Origin: JBGOUV01 sp041477815
Lineage (GTDB): Bacteria; Acidobacteriota; Terriglobia; Bryobacterales; JACQDG01
Length of the DNA stretch: 23,487 bases
Reading direction: 5' to 3'
NCBI GenBank assembly: GCA_041477815.1
Contig: JBGOUV010000053.1
Coordinates: forward strand, 1 to 23,487
The position numbers and the translations under genes are program-made. Below, piece by piece: positions 1 to 7,045 of the stretch. How positions within the stretch are numbered: position 1 is the stretch's first letter; each line of letters begins with the position of its first letter. The notes below the pieces were generated by a model that saw only the letters and a list, made by a program, of their open reading frames with translations, made no database searches and was not told the origin of the DNA.

Positions 1-123
1 CCCGTACTGGCGCTTGGCTTGTCGATAGCTCAGCCCTAAAACCTCAGCGGCCTCCACCAGCTTCAGATCCCGGCTCTTTACCCGTTGAAAAACTCCCGCA
101 CGCCGCACCTCTCGTTCGCTCAT
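1..123 (-). CDS. ISNCY-like transposase, N-terminus only (runs off left edge)
   Basis: This is the first 41 codons of a transposase gene read leftwards out of the window. The start is the ATG at 123-121, and the peptide begins MSEREVRRAGVFQRVKSRD. It continues with a helix-turn-helix segment (LVEAAEVLGLSYRQAKRQYG). A start of this kind followed by the 'EAAEVLGLSxRQxxR' helix is typical of the ISNCY/IS1202-like rve transposases; that placement is from memory of the family. The catalytic DDE core lies outside the window, so activity cannot be judged. Upstream, at 164-197, are two GGGGACATT repeats that look like the element's terminus. No frameshift is seen in this piece, unlike the decayed mobile genes to its right, so it may be the youngest insertion here. 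Confidence 0.7.
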   Translation of the reverse strand, partial: MSEREVRRAGVFQRVKSRDLKLVEAAEVLGLSYRQAKRQYG

Positions 124-159
124 CGATGTCCTTCCCAAAATGGACCTCCGCGGTCCAGT

Positions 160-200
160 TTGAGGGGACATTTCTATCGAGCTAACAAGGGGACATTATC
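160..200. repeat. Probable terminal repeat region of the ISNCY-like element
   Basis: GGGGACATT occurs at 164-172 and again at 189-197, in the same orientation and 25 nt apart. Both lie just upstream of the minus-strand transposase start. Paired GGGGACATT-type repeats in front of the transposase are characteristic of the ends of this IS group. The exact outer boundary and any target-site duplication cannot be fixed because the other end is outside the window. Confidence 0.55.
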
Positions 201-295
201 ACTGAGGTTCAACAGGGGCCGGGAGCTGAAGGGTGCGCGACCTGGGAGTGGGATCTGGCGGACTTTCTTCTCTTGTCACAGAAGGGAAACCCCAT

Positions 296-420
296 GCCTG
301 ACGATCTCGCCACCCCATCGAACGTCCGCCCGTCGCCATCGAGCACCGCTACCTTGCCCGCGTATTCCTGCCAGCGCCGGACCCAGGAAAAACGTGCCAT
401 CACCACATCCGCCCCCGTCC
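296..420 (-). pseudogene. Relic of a DNA methylase C-terminus
   Basis: One minus frame contains ADVVMARFSWVRRWQEYAGK followed by VAVLDGDGRTFDGVA. 'VRRWQxYTGxxAVLxGDGRTFxEVA' is the usual tail of phage- and plasmid-type N4/N6 DNA methylases, after the motif in which the enzyme describes its SAM-binding strand. No upstream catalytic motif (DPPY/NPPY) is present nearby, so this is at best a 3' fragment. The assignment comes from recall of the family and the match is short. Confidence 0.4.
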
Positions 421-513
421 TCGCCAGGAACGAACCTGGGACTCCTACTGTGGGTGTCGGGCGCTGAACATGTCGCCGACGCTGCTCGGGATGCGCGTGA
501 GCGTCCACAAGTG

Positions 514-663
514 CCGTTGCGAACCGCCAGAACCGACCGCTTTACCTGCCAGGCTATCGCCCAGCCCCGCCGGGTAGCGTATTCCCGCAGGGCGCGGATC
601 TGCAACGGGATTGGTCTGTTGGTTGTTCGCGGAAACGCGGGCGTAGAGGCCGGCACGGAACAT
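514..663 (-). pseudogene. Serine recombinase (resolvase/invertase) N-terminal relic, frameshifted
   Basis: The relic starts at the ATG at 663-661 with MFRAGLYARVSANNQQTNP. This carries the Y-ARVS motif in which Ser11 would be the catalytic serine of a resolvase-type recombinase. The reading then moves to a second frame (605-540, LQIRALREYATRRGWAIAWQ) and returns to the first (about 540-514, AVGSGGSQR). These three pieces join into the expected N-terminal catalytic domain. The downstream 'VVWRLDRWGRS' segment and the DNA-binding domain cannot be found. With at least two frameshifts and a missing C-terminus it is not functional. Confidence 0.65.
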
Positions 664-794
664 CTTTGCCGTTTTCCGGGCCTAGCCGAAAACCCTCGAG
701 GATTTGGCGTTCTCAGAGGCCTGTTTGGCGGCCATCTCGGTGGGTCACTCCGCATGGCCGAACGATCCTTTCCGGCCAGGCAGGATGCATCCTC

Positions 795-1085
795 TTACGC
801 GGCTGCCGGGGTGGCCGGCCGCGCCAGAGTCTCGCGGTAGTTCCAGGGCACTCCACTCCGATGGGTTTCGTGGCAACTCCCCGCCATGCCGTTGCAGCTC
901 GGTGAGGGAGTCGAAGGGATTGGCTCCATGCAACTCGCAGGTGTGGATCAGGCTCATGAACAGATCGCCGACCCTGGCGCCCTTGCGGTTCAGAATCGCT
1001 TTCTTCAGGGCACGCTCAACGAGGTTGTTGTCTAGCGGCGCGCCTGGGTGCTGGAGGAAAAGCGTCACCTTCGGCGCCGACGGCT
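795..1085 (-). pseudogene. IS66-family transposase (TnpC) C-terminal relic
   Basis: The minus strand encodes VTLFLQHPGAPLDNNLVERA, LKKAILNRK and GARVGDLFMSLIHTCELHGA, then NPFDSLTELQRH and NPSEW. These are hallmark blocks of the IS66 TnpC C-terminus. Between NRK and GARVGDLF about nine residues normally present (the 'NxLFYxTxN' stretch) are missing. After NPSEW an extra base near position 855 shifts the frame, and the remaining tail WNYRETLARPATPAAA ends at a TAA at 797-795. The fragment abuts the DUF4338 relic on its upstream side. It is a dead IS remnant. Confidence 0.8.
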
Positions 1086-1090
1086 CACCC

Positions 1091-1346
1091 TCATCCTGGG
1101 CTGAGCAGCTCGCAGAGACGCCGCGTCAGGGGCAAACCGAAGACTTCTTCTTCGATCGGACGGTTCGGCTGGTTCATCTGGTCGTTTTTGCCGCGCCCGG
1201 TCGTGAGCCCCAGGAGTTGCCAGGTTTGCCCCCCGGTAACAGACTCCGCGAAGTAAACCGGATGGCGTACCTCCGTTTCCAGTCGTCGGGCAGGGCGTGG
1301 GTCCTCTTCCCCAGAAGGTGCGACGCCTGGGCTGGGAGTTGGACGG
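1091..1346 (-). pseudogene. DUF4338 (DruA-like) protein C-terminal relic
   Basis: One minus frame reads QASHLLGKRTHALPDDWKRR followed by YAIR. After a frameshift near 1262 a second frame reads HPVYFAESVTGGQTWQLLGL, then TTGRGKNDQMNQPNRPIEEE, and ends at the TGA at 1093-1091. The order 'ASHLL..LPxDWxxRYGIRPV' then 'NWxxLGxTxGRGKxD' then 'K(D/E)(I/V)xxYPL' is the signature of DUF4338 proteins. This is the domain of Druantia DruA, also found in many transposon-linked proteins. Only the C-terminal third remains and it is frameshifted. Whether it came from a defence locus or a transposon cannot be told. Confidence 0.6.
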
Positions 1347-1530
1347 CTCCGGGTGTGGGCGGCACGCCGCCGGAGGCGGTTACCCGTTGGTGTCCGTGCC
1401 GCGAGGCCGGGTGGAGATGGTGATGGGAGGGGCCGGGCGGAGCCGGCGCGCCGGCGGTACGACCACCGCTGCCGGCCGCGCCGCCGAGGCGGTGTAGATG
1501 CCTGCGGGCATGACGTGCTAGAGTCGGGCC

Positions 1531-3081
1531 ATGACACCCTCTATCACTCGCCGCCGGTTTACGCGGGGAGCCGGTGCGGCCCTTTTCTCGGTGCTGACCT
1601 CGCGGAAAGCCTTCTCGGAGGCGTTTCCGGAGCAGCTCGCAGTGGTGAACGCCGACGTGGAGATAGGGACGATTCGGCCGGAGCTGCACGGGCACTTCGC
1701 CGAACACCTGGGCTCCTGTGTGTACGGCGGGCTGTGGGTCGGGCGCGGCTCGAAGATTCCGAACGTGAACGGCTTTCGCCGGCAGGCGGTGGAGTATCTG
1801 CGGGTGCTGGGAGTTCCCGTGCTGCGGTGGCCGGGCGGTTGTTTTGCCGACGACTACCACTGGCGTGACGGCATCGGTCCGGTGGAAAAGCGGCCGAGAA
1901 CGGTGAACCTGCATTGGGGCAACTACACGGAGGACAACAGCTTCGGCACCCACGAGTTCCTCGGCCTGTGCCGGCTGCTTGGCGCCGAGCCCTACCTGGC
2001 CGGAAACGTCGGAAGCGGCACGCCGCAGGAGCTGCGGGACTGGGCCGAGTATTGTAACTACCCTTCTGGCAGTAGGCTATCGGACGAGAGGGCGAAGAAC
2101 GGATCGCCCGAGCCCTTTGGGGTGCGGTACTGGGGCGTAGGGAACGAGAATTGGGGGTGCGGCGGGCGGATGACGCCCGAGGAGTATGCCGGACACTACC
2201 GTCGTTTCGCCACCTTTCTCCGGCCGCTGGGCGATACCCGGCCCTTCCTGATCGCCTGCGGGCCGAGCGGCAACAACCCGGACTGGTCGCGGCGGTTCAT
2301 GGAGTCGGTGCAGGGGCGCGCCCTGCCCAACGGCTTCGCCATGCACTTCTATTCGCGCGGCGGGGCGGCGCCGACCAGGTTCACCACGGCGAACGTGGAG
2401 GAGCAGCTCTCGTCCTTCGCGCGGCTGGAGCAGGCCATCCGCCAGCAGCGGGGCCTGCTCGACGGCTACGATCCCGACCGGCGGGTTCAACTGCTGGTGG
2501 ACGAGTGGGGCGTGTGGGACCGCATGATCCCGGAAGAGGAGAAGCGCTACGGGAGGTTGTGGCAGCAAATCACCATGCGCAGCGCGGTGGCGGCGGCGCT
2601 GGGCCTCAACGTTTTCCACCGGCAGGCCGACAAGGTATACATGGGCAATATCGCTCAGATCGTCAACGTGCTCCACGCCATGCTCCTGACCGACGAGGAC
2701 CGCTGCATCCGGACCACGACCTACTGGGCCTTCGACCTGCTGAAGCCTCACCGGGGAAAGACCTCCGTCCGGGTGGAGACCGGGGAGTCCTCGCCTCTTG
2801 GGCTGTCCGTGTCGGCCTCGCGGCAGGGGAAGGAGCTGGTTCTGACCTGCGTCAACCCGAAGCACCAGGGGGGGATCCGGGTGAACTGCGCGCTGCGCGG
2901 AGCGACCGGCGTGTCGGCTGAGGCGCAATTGCTGCATCACGCCGACTTCAACGCCTGCAACACGTTCGAGCAGCCGGACGTGGTGGCGCCGCGCCGGCAT
3001 CCGGTCGGCATCGAGGGCTCGCGGGTGCAGATGGATCTGCCGCCGATGTCGATCGCGACGGCGATCGTGCGGCTGGGGTAG
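1531..3081 (+). CDS. Alpha-L-arabinofuranosidase, GH51 family, Tat-exported
   Basis: Predicted to release terminal alpha-L-arabinofuranosyl units from arabinan or arabinoxylan outside the cytoplasm. The N-terminus (TRRRFTRGAGAALFS, residues 6-20) is a twin-arginine signal. The (beta/alpha)8 barrel carries the GH51 blocks LRWPGGCFADDYHW (98-111), GVGNENWGCGG (202-212) with Glu206 as acid/base, and LLVDEWGVWD (321-330) with Glu325 as nucleophile. The C-terminal 150 residues fit the usual beta-sandwich. The length, 516 aa, is normal for the family. The start gives the complete Tat motif and there is no in-frame alternative further upstream that improves it. It stands alone, separated from the next gene by 243 nt, with mobile-element relics upstream. 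I saw no carbohydrate-binding module. Substrate preference is not visible from sequence. Confidence 0.9.
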   Translation: MTPSITRRRFTRGAGAALFSVLTSRKAFSEAFPEQLAVVNADVEIGTIRPELHGHFAEHLGSCVYGGLWVGRGSKIPNVNGFRRQAVEYLRVLGVPVLRWPGGCFADDYHWRDGIGPVEKRPRTVNLHWGNYTEDNSFGTHEFLGLCRLLGAEPYLAGNVGSGTPQELRDWAEYCNYPSGSRLSDERAKNGSPEPFGVRYWGVGNENWGCGGRMTPEEYAGHYRRFATFLRPLGDTRPFLIACGPSGNNPDWSRRFMESVQGRALPNGFAMHFYSRGGAAPTRFTTANVEEQLSSFARLEQAIRQQRGLLDGYDPDRRVQLLVDEWGVWDRMIPEEEKRYGRLWQQITMRSAVAAALGLNVFHRQADKVYMGNIAQIVNVLHAMLLTDEDRCIRTTTYWAFDLLKPHRGKTSVRVETGESSPLGLSVSASRQGKELVLTCVNPKHQGGIRVNCALRGATGVSAEAQLLHHADFNACNTFEQPDVVAPRRHPVGIEGSRVQMDLPPMSIATAIVRLG

Positions 3082-3127
3082 ACCCCTTCGCTCACCAATA
3101 GCAGCCCGGTCCGTCATGCGGTCCAAT

Positions 3128-3184
3128 ATGAGAACCATCCTGCAGGACCTGCGCGACGGGGTTCGTGTGCTTGGGCGGCGCTGG
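3128..3184 (+). pseudogene. Possible relic of an ADOP-type ABC permease N-terminus
   Basis: In the 243-nt gap after the GH51 gene, an ATG at 3128 opens MRTILQDLRDGVRVLGRRW. This closely resembles the start of acidobacterial duplicated orphan permeases ('MRTILQDLRYGxRxLxRxPGFT'). The expected first transmembrane helix does not follow in any frame, so only the first 19 codons remain. The match is short and could be chance. Nothing else was recognised between 3082 and 3324. Confidence 0.35.
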
Positions 3185-3324
3185 TGGCGGTCCGCATCCG
3201 CTTGCTGTGACAGACCGCCTCATGGTCCCCAGGAGACATCCCCCGCGCCAGTTCGCGTCCGCTGCCAATGCCCTCACTGCAACCATGGATCCACCGGTCG
3301 CGGCTCGTTTGGTATCCTGGCGGC

Positions 3325-3807
3325 ATGCTGCGATACGCTTTGCTGGTTCTGCTCATCATGGCCCCCCTGGCTCGCGCCGAGGTGTTCGGCGGCGCTCAGA
3401 TTCAAGAGATCTTTCGTCTTCGCCTCGACCGCGGCGACCTCCTCCTCGAGACCATCCTGGACACCATCGAGAAGCACGGCATTCAGGACGGCGCTGTCCT
3501 CACCGCGGCCGGGTCGTTGCAGGAATGCACCTACCACGGGGTGAAGTCGCTGGCGGCCAAGCCGGAGCAGTTGTACACCACCAGGAAAGGTCCCATGGAG
3601 ATCCTGAGCGTCAACGGGATCATTGCCGCCGGTGAGCCGCACCTCCACCTGACCCTGTCCAGCCCCGAGGGGGGCGCCTTCGGCGGGCACCTGGAGAAGG
3701 GCTGCAAGGTGCTCTACCGGGCCGAGCTGACTATTGCCAAGTTCTCGGGTATGGCGCTCGCCCGTAAGCCTAACCAGGAAGGCGTTCCTGTGATGCAGAG
3801 GAAATAG
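3325..3807 (+). CDS. Secreted PPC/DUF296-domain protein
   Basis: A 160-aa protein with a signal peptide (MLRYALLVLLIMAPLARA) followed by a single PPC (DUF296) domain. Recognisable parts are RLDRGDLLLETILDTIEKHG, an alanine/glycine-rich strand (GAVLTAAGSL) and the metal-site-like GEPHLHLTLS plus GGHLEKGC. An open frame reaches back to 3268, but the ATG at 3325 places the signal peptide correctly and is preferred. PPC domains form trimers and occur both in AT-hook DNA-binding proteins and alone; a signal peptide argues against a DNA-binding role here. The gene ends 5 nt before the enolase-superfamily gene, so the two are probably co-transcribed. Its biochemical role is unknown. The His pair in HLHL and the His in GGHLE could bind a metal (inference). 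Confidence 0.75.
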   Translation: MLRYALLVLLIMAPLARAEVFGGAQIQEIFRLRLDRGDLLLETILDTIEKHGIQDGAVLTAAGSLQECTYHGVKSLAAKPEQLYTTRKGPMEILSVNGIIAAGEPHLHLTLSSPEGGAFGGHLEKGCKVLYRAELTIAKFSGMALARKPNQEGVPVMQRK

Positions 3808-3812
3808 GACCT

Positions 3813-5009
3813 ATGCGACGACGAATGTTCTTGCAGGCCGCCGCGGCCTCCCTGCTGCGCGGCTCCACCCCCCAGTACGAGAAGCCGCTGTTCCAACTGC
3901 ACCAGGTGTCGAGCACGCCGGTGAAGATCGCCTCGATCGAGCTTTACCGGAATGGGTCGCAGTACTTTGTAAAGTCCACCGCCAGCGACGGCGCGGTGGG
4001 CATCTCCTTCACCAAGCAGGTCGAGGACTTCATCCCCATCCTGCTGAAGCGGGTGATCCCGTTCTTCCTCGGCAAGGATGCGCGCGACCTGGAGTCGCTG
4101 ATCGACGGCGTCTACATCGAGAACTACAAGATGGCCGGCCAGGCGTTCTGGTGCCCGGTGGCCTACGTCGAGCAGAGCCTGTTCGACCTGCTGGGGAAGG
4201 TGGCGAAGAAGCCGGTCGGGGAGCTGCTGGGCGGCGTGATCCGCAAGGAGATTCCGGTCTACATGTCCGGATCGGGCCGGGAGCTGACGGCCGAGGAGGA
4301 GGTCGCCCTCTACGCCCGCGGCGCGGAGGCCACTGGGGCTCGCGCGGTGAAGTTCAAGATCGGCGGCCGCATGAGCCGCAACCGCGACGCCTATCCCGGC
4401 CGCACCGAGAAAATGATGACCCTCGCCCGCAAGACCCTGGGCGATAAGTTCACGATTTACGCGGACGCCAATGGGTCCTACGACGCGGCGAAAGGGATCG
4501 AGGTCGGGAAGATGCTCCAGGACCTGAACTGCGGCTTCTTCGAGGAGCCATGTCCTTGGGAAGAGATCGGGGAGACCAGGAAGGTCGCCGACGCCCTGAC
4601 CATGCCGGTGGCGATCGGCGAGCAGGACGCGAGCTTGTGGCGTTTCCAATGGATGATTGATACCCGGGTAATGGACATTGTGCAGCCGGACCTGAACTAC
4701 AACGGCGGCTTCATCCGGGCGGCGCGGGTGGCGCGGATGGCGCGCGCGGCCAAGATGCCCATCGTCAACCACAACACCCAGACGGGAGCGACGGCGGTCA
4801 ACCTCTTGCAGTTCGCCTCGGCAATACCTAACATGGGGCCGTACATGGAGTTTCCTTGGAGGGCGCCGCAGAAGACCGAAAGCTGGTATTCCCCGCAGTT
4901 CCACATCCGCAACGGCGTGGTGCGGGCGCCGGCGGGCCCGGGCCTGGGTCTGGAGGTCGATCCGGCGTGGCTGGCGAAGGCGCGGCGAGTGGACGCTTGG
5001 CCGGTTTAA
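3813..5009 (+). CDS. Enolase-superfamily enzyme (mandelate racemase/muconate lactonizing group), exported
   Basis: A 398-aa member of the mandelate racemase/muconate lactonizing enzyme family, which abstracts the proton alpha to a carboxylate in acid sugars or related acids. A capping domain (about 38-150) precedes the barrel. The KxK motif is KFK (170-172). The three metal ligands are Asp208 (YADANG), Glu234 (FFEEPCPW) and Glu260 (AIGEQDAS). The second base is the Asp283/His310 pair (QPDLNYNGG and VNHNTQTG). The N-terminus MRRRMFLQAAAASLLRG looks like a Tat signal, unusual for this mostly cytoplasmic family. The start is 5 nt after the PPC gene stop, with AGGA overlapping that stop as ribosome binding site. 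The last codons lie inside a 36-nt repeat. Racemase versus dehydratase activity cannot be decided. Confidence 0.85.
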   Translation: MRRRMFLQAAAASLLRGSTPQYEKPLFQLHQVSSTPVKIASIELYRNGSQYFVKSTASDGAVGISFTKQVEDFIPILLKRVIPFFLGKDARDLESLIDGVYIENYKMAGQAFWCPVAYVEQSLFDLLGKVAKKPVGELLGGVIRKEIPVYMSGSGRELTAEEEVALYARGAEATGARAVKFKIGGRMSRNRDAYPGRTEKMMTLARKTLGDKFTIYADANGSYDAAKGIEVGKMLQDLNCGFFEEPCPWEEIGETRKVADALTMPVAIGEQDASLWRFQWMIDTRVMDIVQPDLNYNGGFIRAARVARMARAAKMPIVNHNTQTGATAVNLLQFASAIPNMGPYMEFPWRAPQKTESWYSPQFHIRNGVVRAPAGPGLGLEVDPAWLAKARRVDAWPV

Positions 5010-5039
5010 CCCTGCAAATCACCACAAAGACACCAAGAA
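5004..5039. repeat. Left copy of a 36-nt direct repeat flanking the ATPase/TOPRIM module
   Basis: Starts GTTTAACCC and contains TCACCACAAAGACACCA. It matches 6947-6982 at 33 of 36 positions, in the same orientation. It begins inside the last codons of the enolase-superfamily gene (its stop TAA is 5007-5009) and ends about 20 nt before the end of the TOPRIM-like gene. It also resembles one arm of the palindrome at 6957-7038. Confidence 0.85.
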
Positions 5040-5060
5040 ACGTACGCCATTTGCAGCCGC

Positions 5061-5696
5061 TCATGTTGCGGGGAACCACCGTTGTAGCGTCTCCCTCAGT
5101 TTCCGGAAGGCGGCGTCGGCGCAACGTTCGAAACTGACTCTGTCAGCCAGCTCGCGATAGATGGCCGACGAGCGCCCCTTGTGAGTTTTCCTCAGGACGG
5201 CGTACAGGGCCTCTTTTGGCTGGTCTGGCTTGACCTGCCCAGGGATCAAGTAGCCCTGCTCGACCAGCCAGTGGCTCATTCCCGGGCTTTGCGATGACCA
5301 TCCGAGCACGGCCCCCACCTGTGGAGAGTCACTCCAAACCCAGGCTTCCAGCTCCGGGTCGATGACGACCGCAGCAGACCGCTCCTGCCAGCCATTCTGT
5401 GCCAGTCGCCGCTCCACGTCCGCTTCCAGGGCCTCACGCGAGTCCCTTCCGCCACACCCGTCGCGATCGAAGACAACAAGCGCATGGGACGCACGCCTCT
5501 GATAAAGCCTCAGGATCTCGTGGCATCGCCGAAACACGTTTGAATCGTGCTTGCTGTCAACTACCAATTCATAGCCGATCCTCCGAATGCGCAGATGCTG
5601 AGGCCGATTCAGCAATCCGTGCAACGAGGCTTCCTCATCCTTGCCTGGCGCCAGAACCACAAGATCGGTCGGCGGGTCAGGTCCGTCGAATCCCAT
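5061..5696 (-). CDS. TOPRIM-like protein, putative effector paired with AAA ATPase
   Basis: A 211-aa protein with the acidic layout of a TOPRIM/RloB-like nuclease domain. An N-terminal strand (DLVVLAPGKDEEASL, residues 11-25) ends in acidic residues. HALVVFDRDGCG (71-82) carries Asp77 and Asp79, and VVIDPELEAWVW (110-121) carries Asp113, Glu115 and Glu117, comparable to the 'NPxFExW' block of RloB. The C-terminal part (KEALYAVLRK, SSAIYRELADRVS) is conserved in look-alike proteins I recall next to AAA ATPases, including MAD4 of the methylation-associated defence system; that link is memory-based. The ATG at 5696 overlaps the ATPase stop by one base (TGATG), so translation is coupled. Probable role: nuclease effector in phage defence. 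No catalysis is proven. Confidence 0.6.
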   Translation of the reverse strand: MGFDGPDPPTDLVVLAPGKDEEASLHGLLNRPQHLRIRRIGYELVVDSKHDSNVFRRCHEILRLYQRRASHALVVFDRDGCGGRDSREALEADVERRLAQNGWQERSAAVVIDPELEAWVWSDSPQVGAVLGWSSQSPGMSHWLVEQGYLIPGQVKPDQPKEALYAVLRKTHKGRSSAIYRELADRVSFERCADAAFRKLRETLQRWFPAT

Positions 5697-6871
5697 CAGC
5701 CTAAGACTCCCGCCGCGAAAAGCTCGCTCAGGCTGATCTCTCCCTTCCAGTCTTGCAGCAGCGGGTGCTCATGGCCGCGCACGATCTCAGCACCCTCGGG
5801 TGTCTTGCGAAAGCACAGGATCTCTTCCGGTTTCGCCAGGCCGAGCAAGATCGGCGAATGGCTAGCTACCAGCACCTGCCCTTCGTAGACCGAGGACAAC
5901 GACTGGTACACCGTCTCAATGGCCTTGGGGTGGATGCCATTTTCCGGTTCTTCGATGAGGTAAACACCTTCGAAGTCCGGAATGTAGGCTAGCAGCGTGA
6001 GAGCGAGCAAACGGAGAGTTCCATCGGAAACCACCCACGACGGCGCGCGCACCCCATTCTCGTACTCGAGTATGAGATAGCGTTTGCTCTCCTCTGGCTG
6101 AAGCTCGGAGCGGATGCCCTTCAGATCGGGCAGCGAGGTACGAAGATGCGCCAGCCATTCCCCGAATCGCTCCGGAGACTTGTCCTGAAGCTGGAAAACC
6201 AGCCGGGCGAGACTGGAGCCATCGAACTTCTTCACCTTCCCCCGGTGGGGCGGGCTTGGGGCGCGCAACTTTTCGCTTTCCAGCTCTACGTACTGAATTC
6301 GGTCGGAGAGCAACTTGTCTAGCCAGGCAGCGGCATGGAACGGGCTGTTGTCCCCGCCGAGAGAACGGATCGCGGGAAGGTTTCGTGGAAACTCGAAAGG
6401 CGGCCCAAATTCGTTGGATAGGGCATCGTGTAGACGGAGAAGTCTGGGGCCTCGATCGACGAGCTGCAACTCGGATGAAACTCCGGAGTCCGTTCTGCGC
6501 ACGACGACCCTTTCCTTAGCAAGCACAAAGGCATCCGCTTCAGTGTCGATTCGCACCTCAACCTCGTAGCGGATGGAGTCCTCCGTTGCGCCTCGGAAGG
6601 GTATGAGCCGGTGTTCCGAAGGAACCTCCGCTTCGACTGCGAGTTGGAAGCGGCTCCCTTCTCGCCCCCAAACGAGATCGTGAAAGTTCTCCGTCCGCTT
6701 CAGGACAGCGGCATCAAGGCCCTCGGCGAGCATGGCGCTGAGGAAGGCGAGGACATCCAGAAAGGCCGACTTCCCACTGGCATTGGGTCCCACCAGAAGC
6801 TCGAATGGCTGGAGCGGCTGCTTCACTGCTTTCAGGCAGCGATAGCGGCACGCTTCAATTCGGGTGATCAT
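5696..6871 (-). CDS. AAA family (AAA_15/AAA_21, SMC-like) ATPase, putative phage-defence sensor
   Basis: A 391-aa ABC-type ATPase of the kind found in OLD, PARIS and MADS defence modules. Walker A is GPNASGKS (28-35). The signature-like loop is VVSDGTLRLLAL (280-291). Walker B is VYLIEEPENGIHP (303-315), with Glu307 and Glu308. The switch histidine is in VASHSPI (335-341, His338). The middle segment (about 60-270) is the usual insertion and coiled region. No nuclease domain is fused; the TOPRIM-like function is supplied by the overlapping downstream gene. The ATG at 6871 is preceded by GAGGTG. Expected logic, from related systems: the ATPase senses infection and releases or activates the TOPRIM partner. 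No methyltransferase or other MADS genes lie next to it here. Confidence 0.8.
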   Translation of the reverse strand: MITRIEACRYRCLKAVKQPLQPFELLVGPNASGKSAFLDVLAFLSAMLAEGLDAAVLKRTENFHDLVWGREGSRFQLAVEAEVPSEHRLIPFRGATEDSIRYEVEVRIDTEADAFVLAKERVVVRRTDSGVSSELQLVDRGPRLLRLHDALSNEFGPPFEFPRNLPAIRSLGGDNSPFHAAAWLDKLLSDRIQYVELESEKLRAPSPPHRGKVKKFDGSSLARLVFQLQDKSPERFGEWLAHLRTSLPDLKGIRSELQPEESKRYLILEYENGVRAPSWVVSDGTLRLLALTLLAYIPDFEGVYLIEEPENGIHPKAIETVYQSLSSVYEGQVLVASHSPILLGLAKPEEILCFRKTPEGAEIVRGHEHPLLQDWKGEISLSELFAAGVLG

Positions 6872-6912
6872 CCGGCACCTCGGAGATGGTGACGATACCG
6901 AGCACTGCGGCT

Positions 6913-6941
6913 AAGGTAACCCGGCGAGAGGGCAAAGTCAA
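6913..6941 (-). promoter_or_regulatory. Possible promoter of the ATPase/TOPRIM operon
   Basis: On the minus strand TTGACT (6941-6936) is followed after 17 nt by TACCTT (6918-6913), about 40 nt upstream of the ATPase start. The -35 is good (5/6) and the -10 poor (3/6). It lies between the right direct repeat and the gene, so the module would carry its own promoter. Confidence 0.3.
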
Positions 6942-6946
6942 ACGGC

Positions 6947-6982
6947 GTTTAACCCCGCAATTCACCACAAAGACACCAGGAA
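6947..6982. repeat. Right copy of the 36-nt direct repeat flanking the ATPase/TOPRIM module
   Basis: GTTTAACCCCGCAATTCACC and the following CACAAAGACACCAGGAA match 5004-5039 with three mismatches. It is in direct orientation and also forms the left arm of the palindrome at 6957-7038. Confidence 0.85.
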
Positions 6983-7038
6983 CACCAAGAGAACCAGGAT
7001 TTTCTTTGTGTTCTTGGTGTCTGGGTGGTGATTTTGCG
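6957..7038. repeat. Intergenic palindromic element
   Basis: The left arm (GCAATTCACCACAAAGACACC, then AGGAACACCAAGAGA) pairs with the reverse complement of the right arm at about 7001-7037 (GCAAAATCACCACCCAGACACCAAG...), with roughly 30 of 36 positions matching around a short centre. It sits between the ATPase start and the 3' end of rseP, both minus strand. Palindromes built on 'CACCACAAAGACACCAAGAA' are a recurrent intergenic type in several phyla; function unknown, possibly an RNA hairpin protecting or terminating transcripts. Confidence 0.75.
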
Positions 7039-7045
7039 AAGGCCT

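Noticed and set aside
1347..1530. Short open frames on both strands between the DUF4338 relic and the GH51 gene
   Set aside because: They are Arg/Gly-rich, without ribosome binding sites or motifs; nothing supportable is seen there.
2077..3138. A 353-codon open frame on the minus strand
   Set aside because: It is antisense to the GH51 catalytic domain and shows no motif of its own.
3714..4904. A 396-codon open frame on the minus strand
   Set aside because: It is antisense to the enolase-superfamily gene, whose active-site residues are all present.
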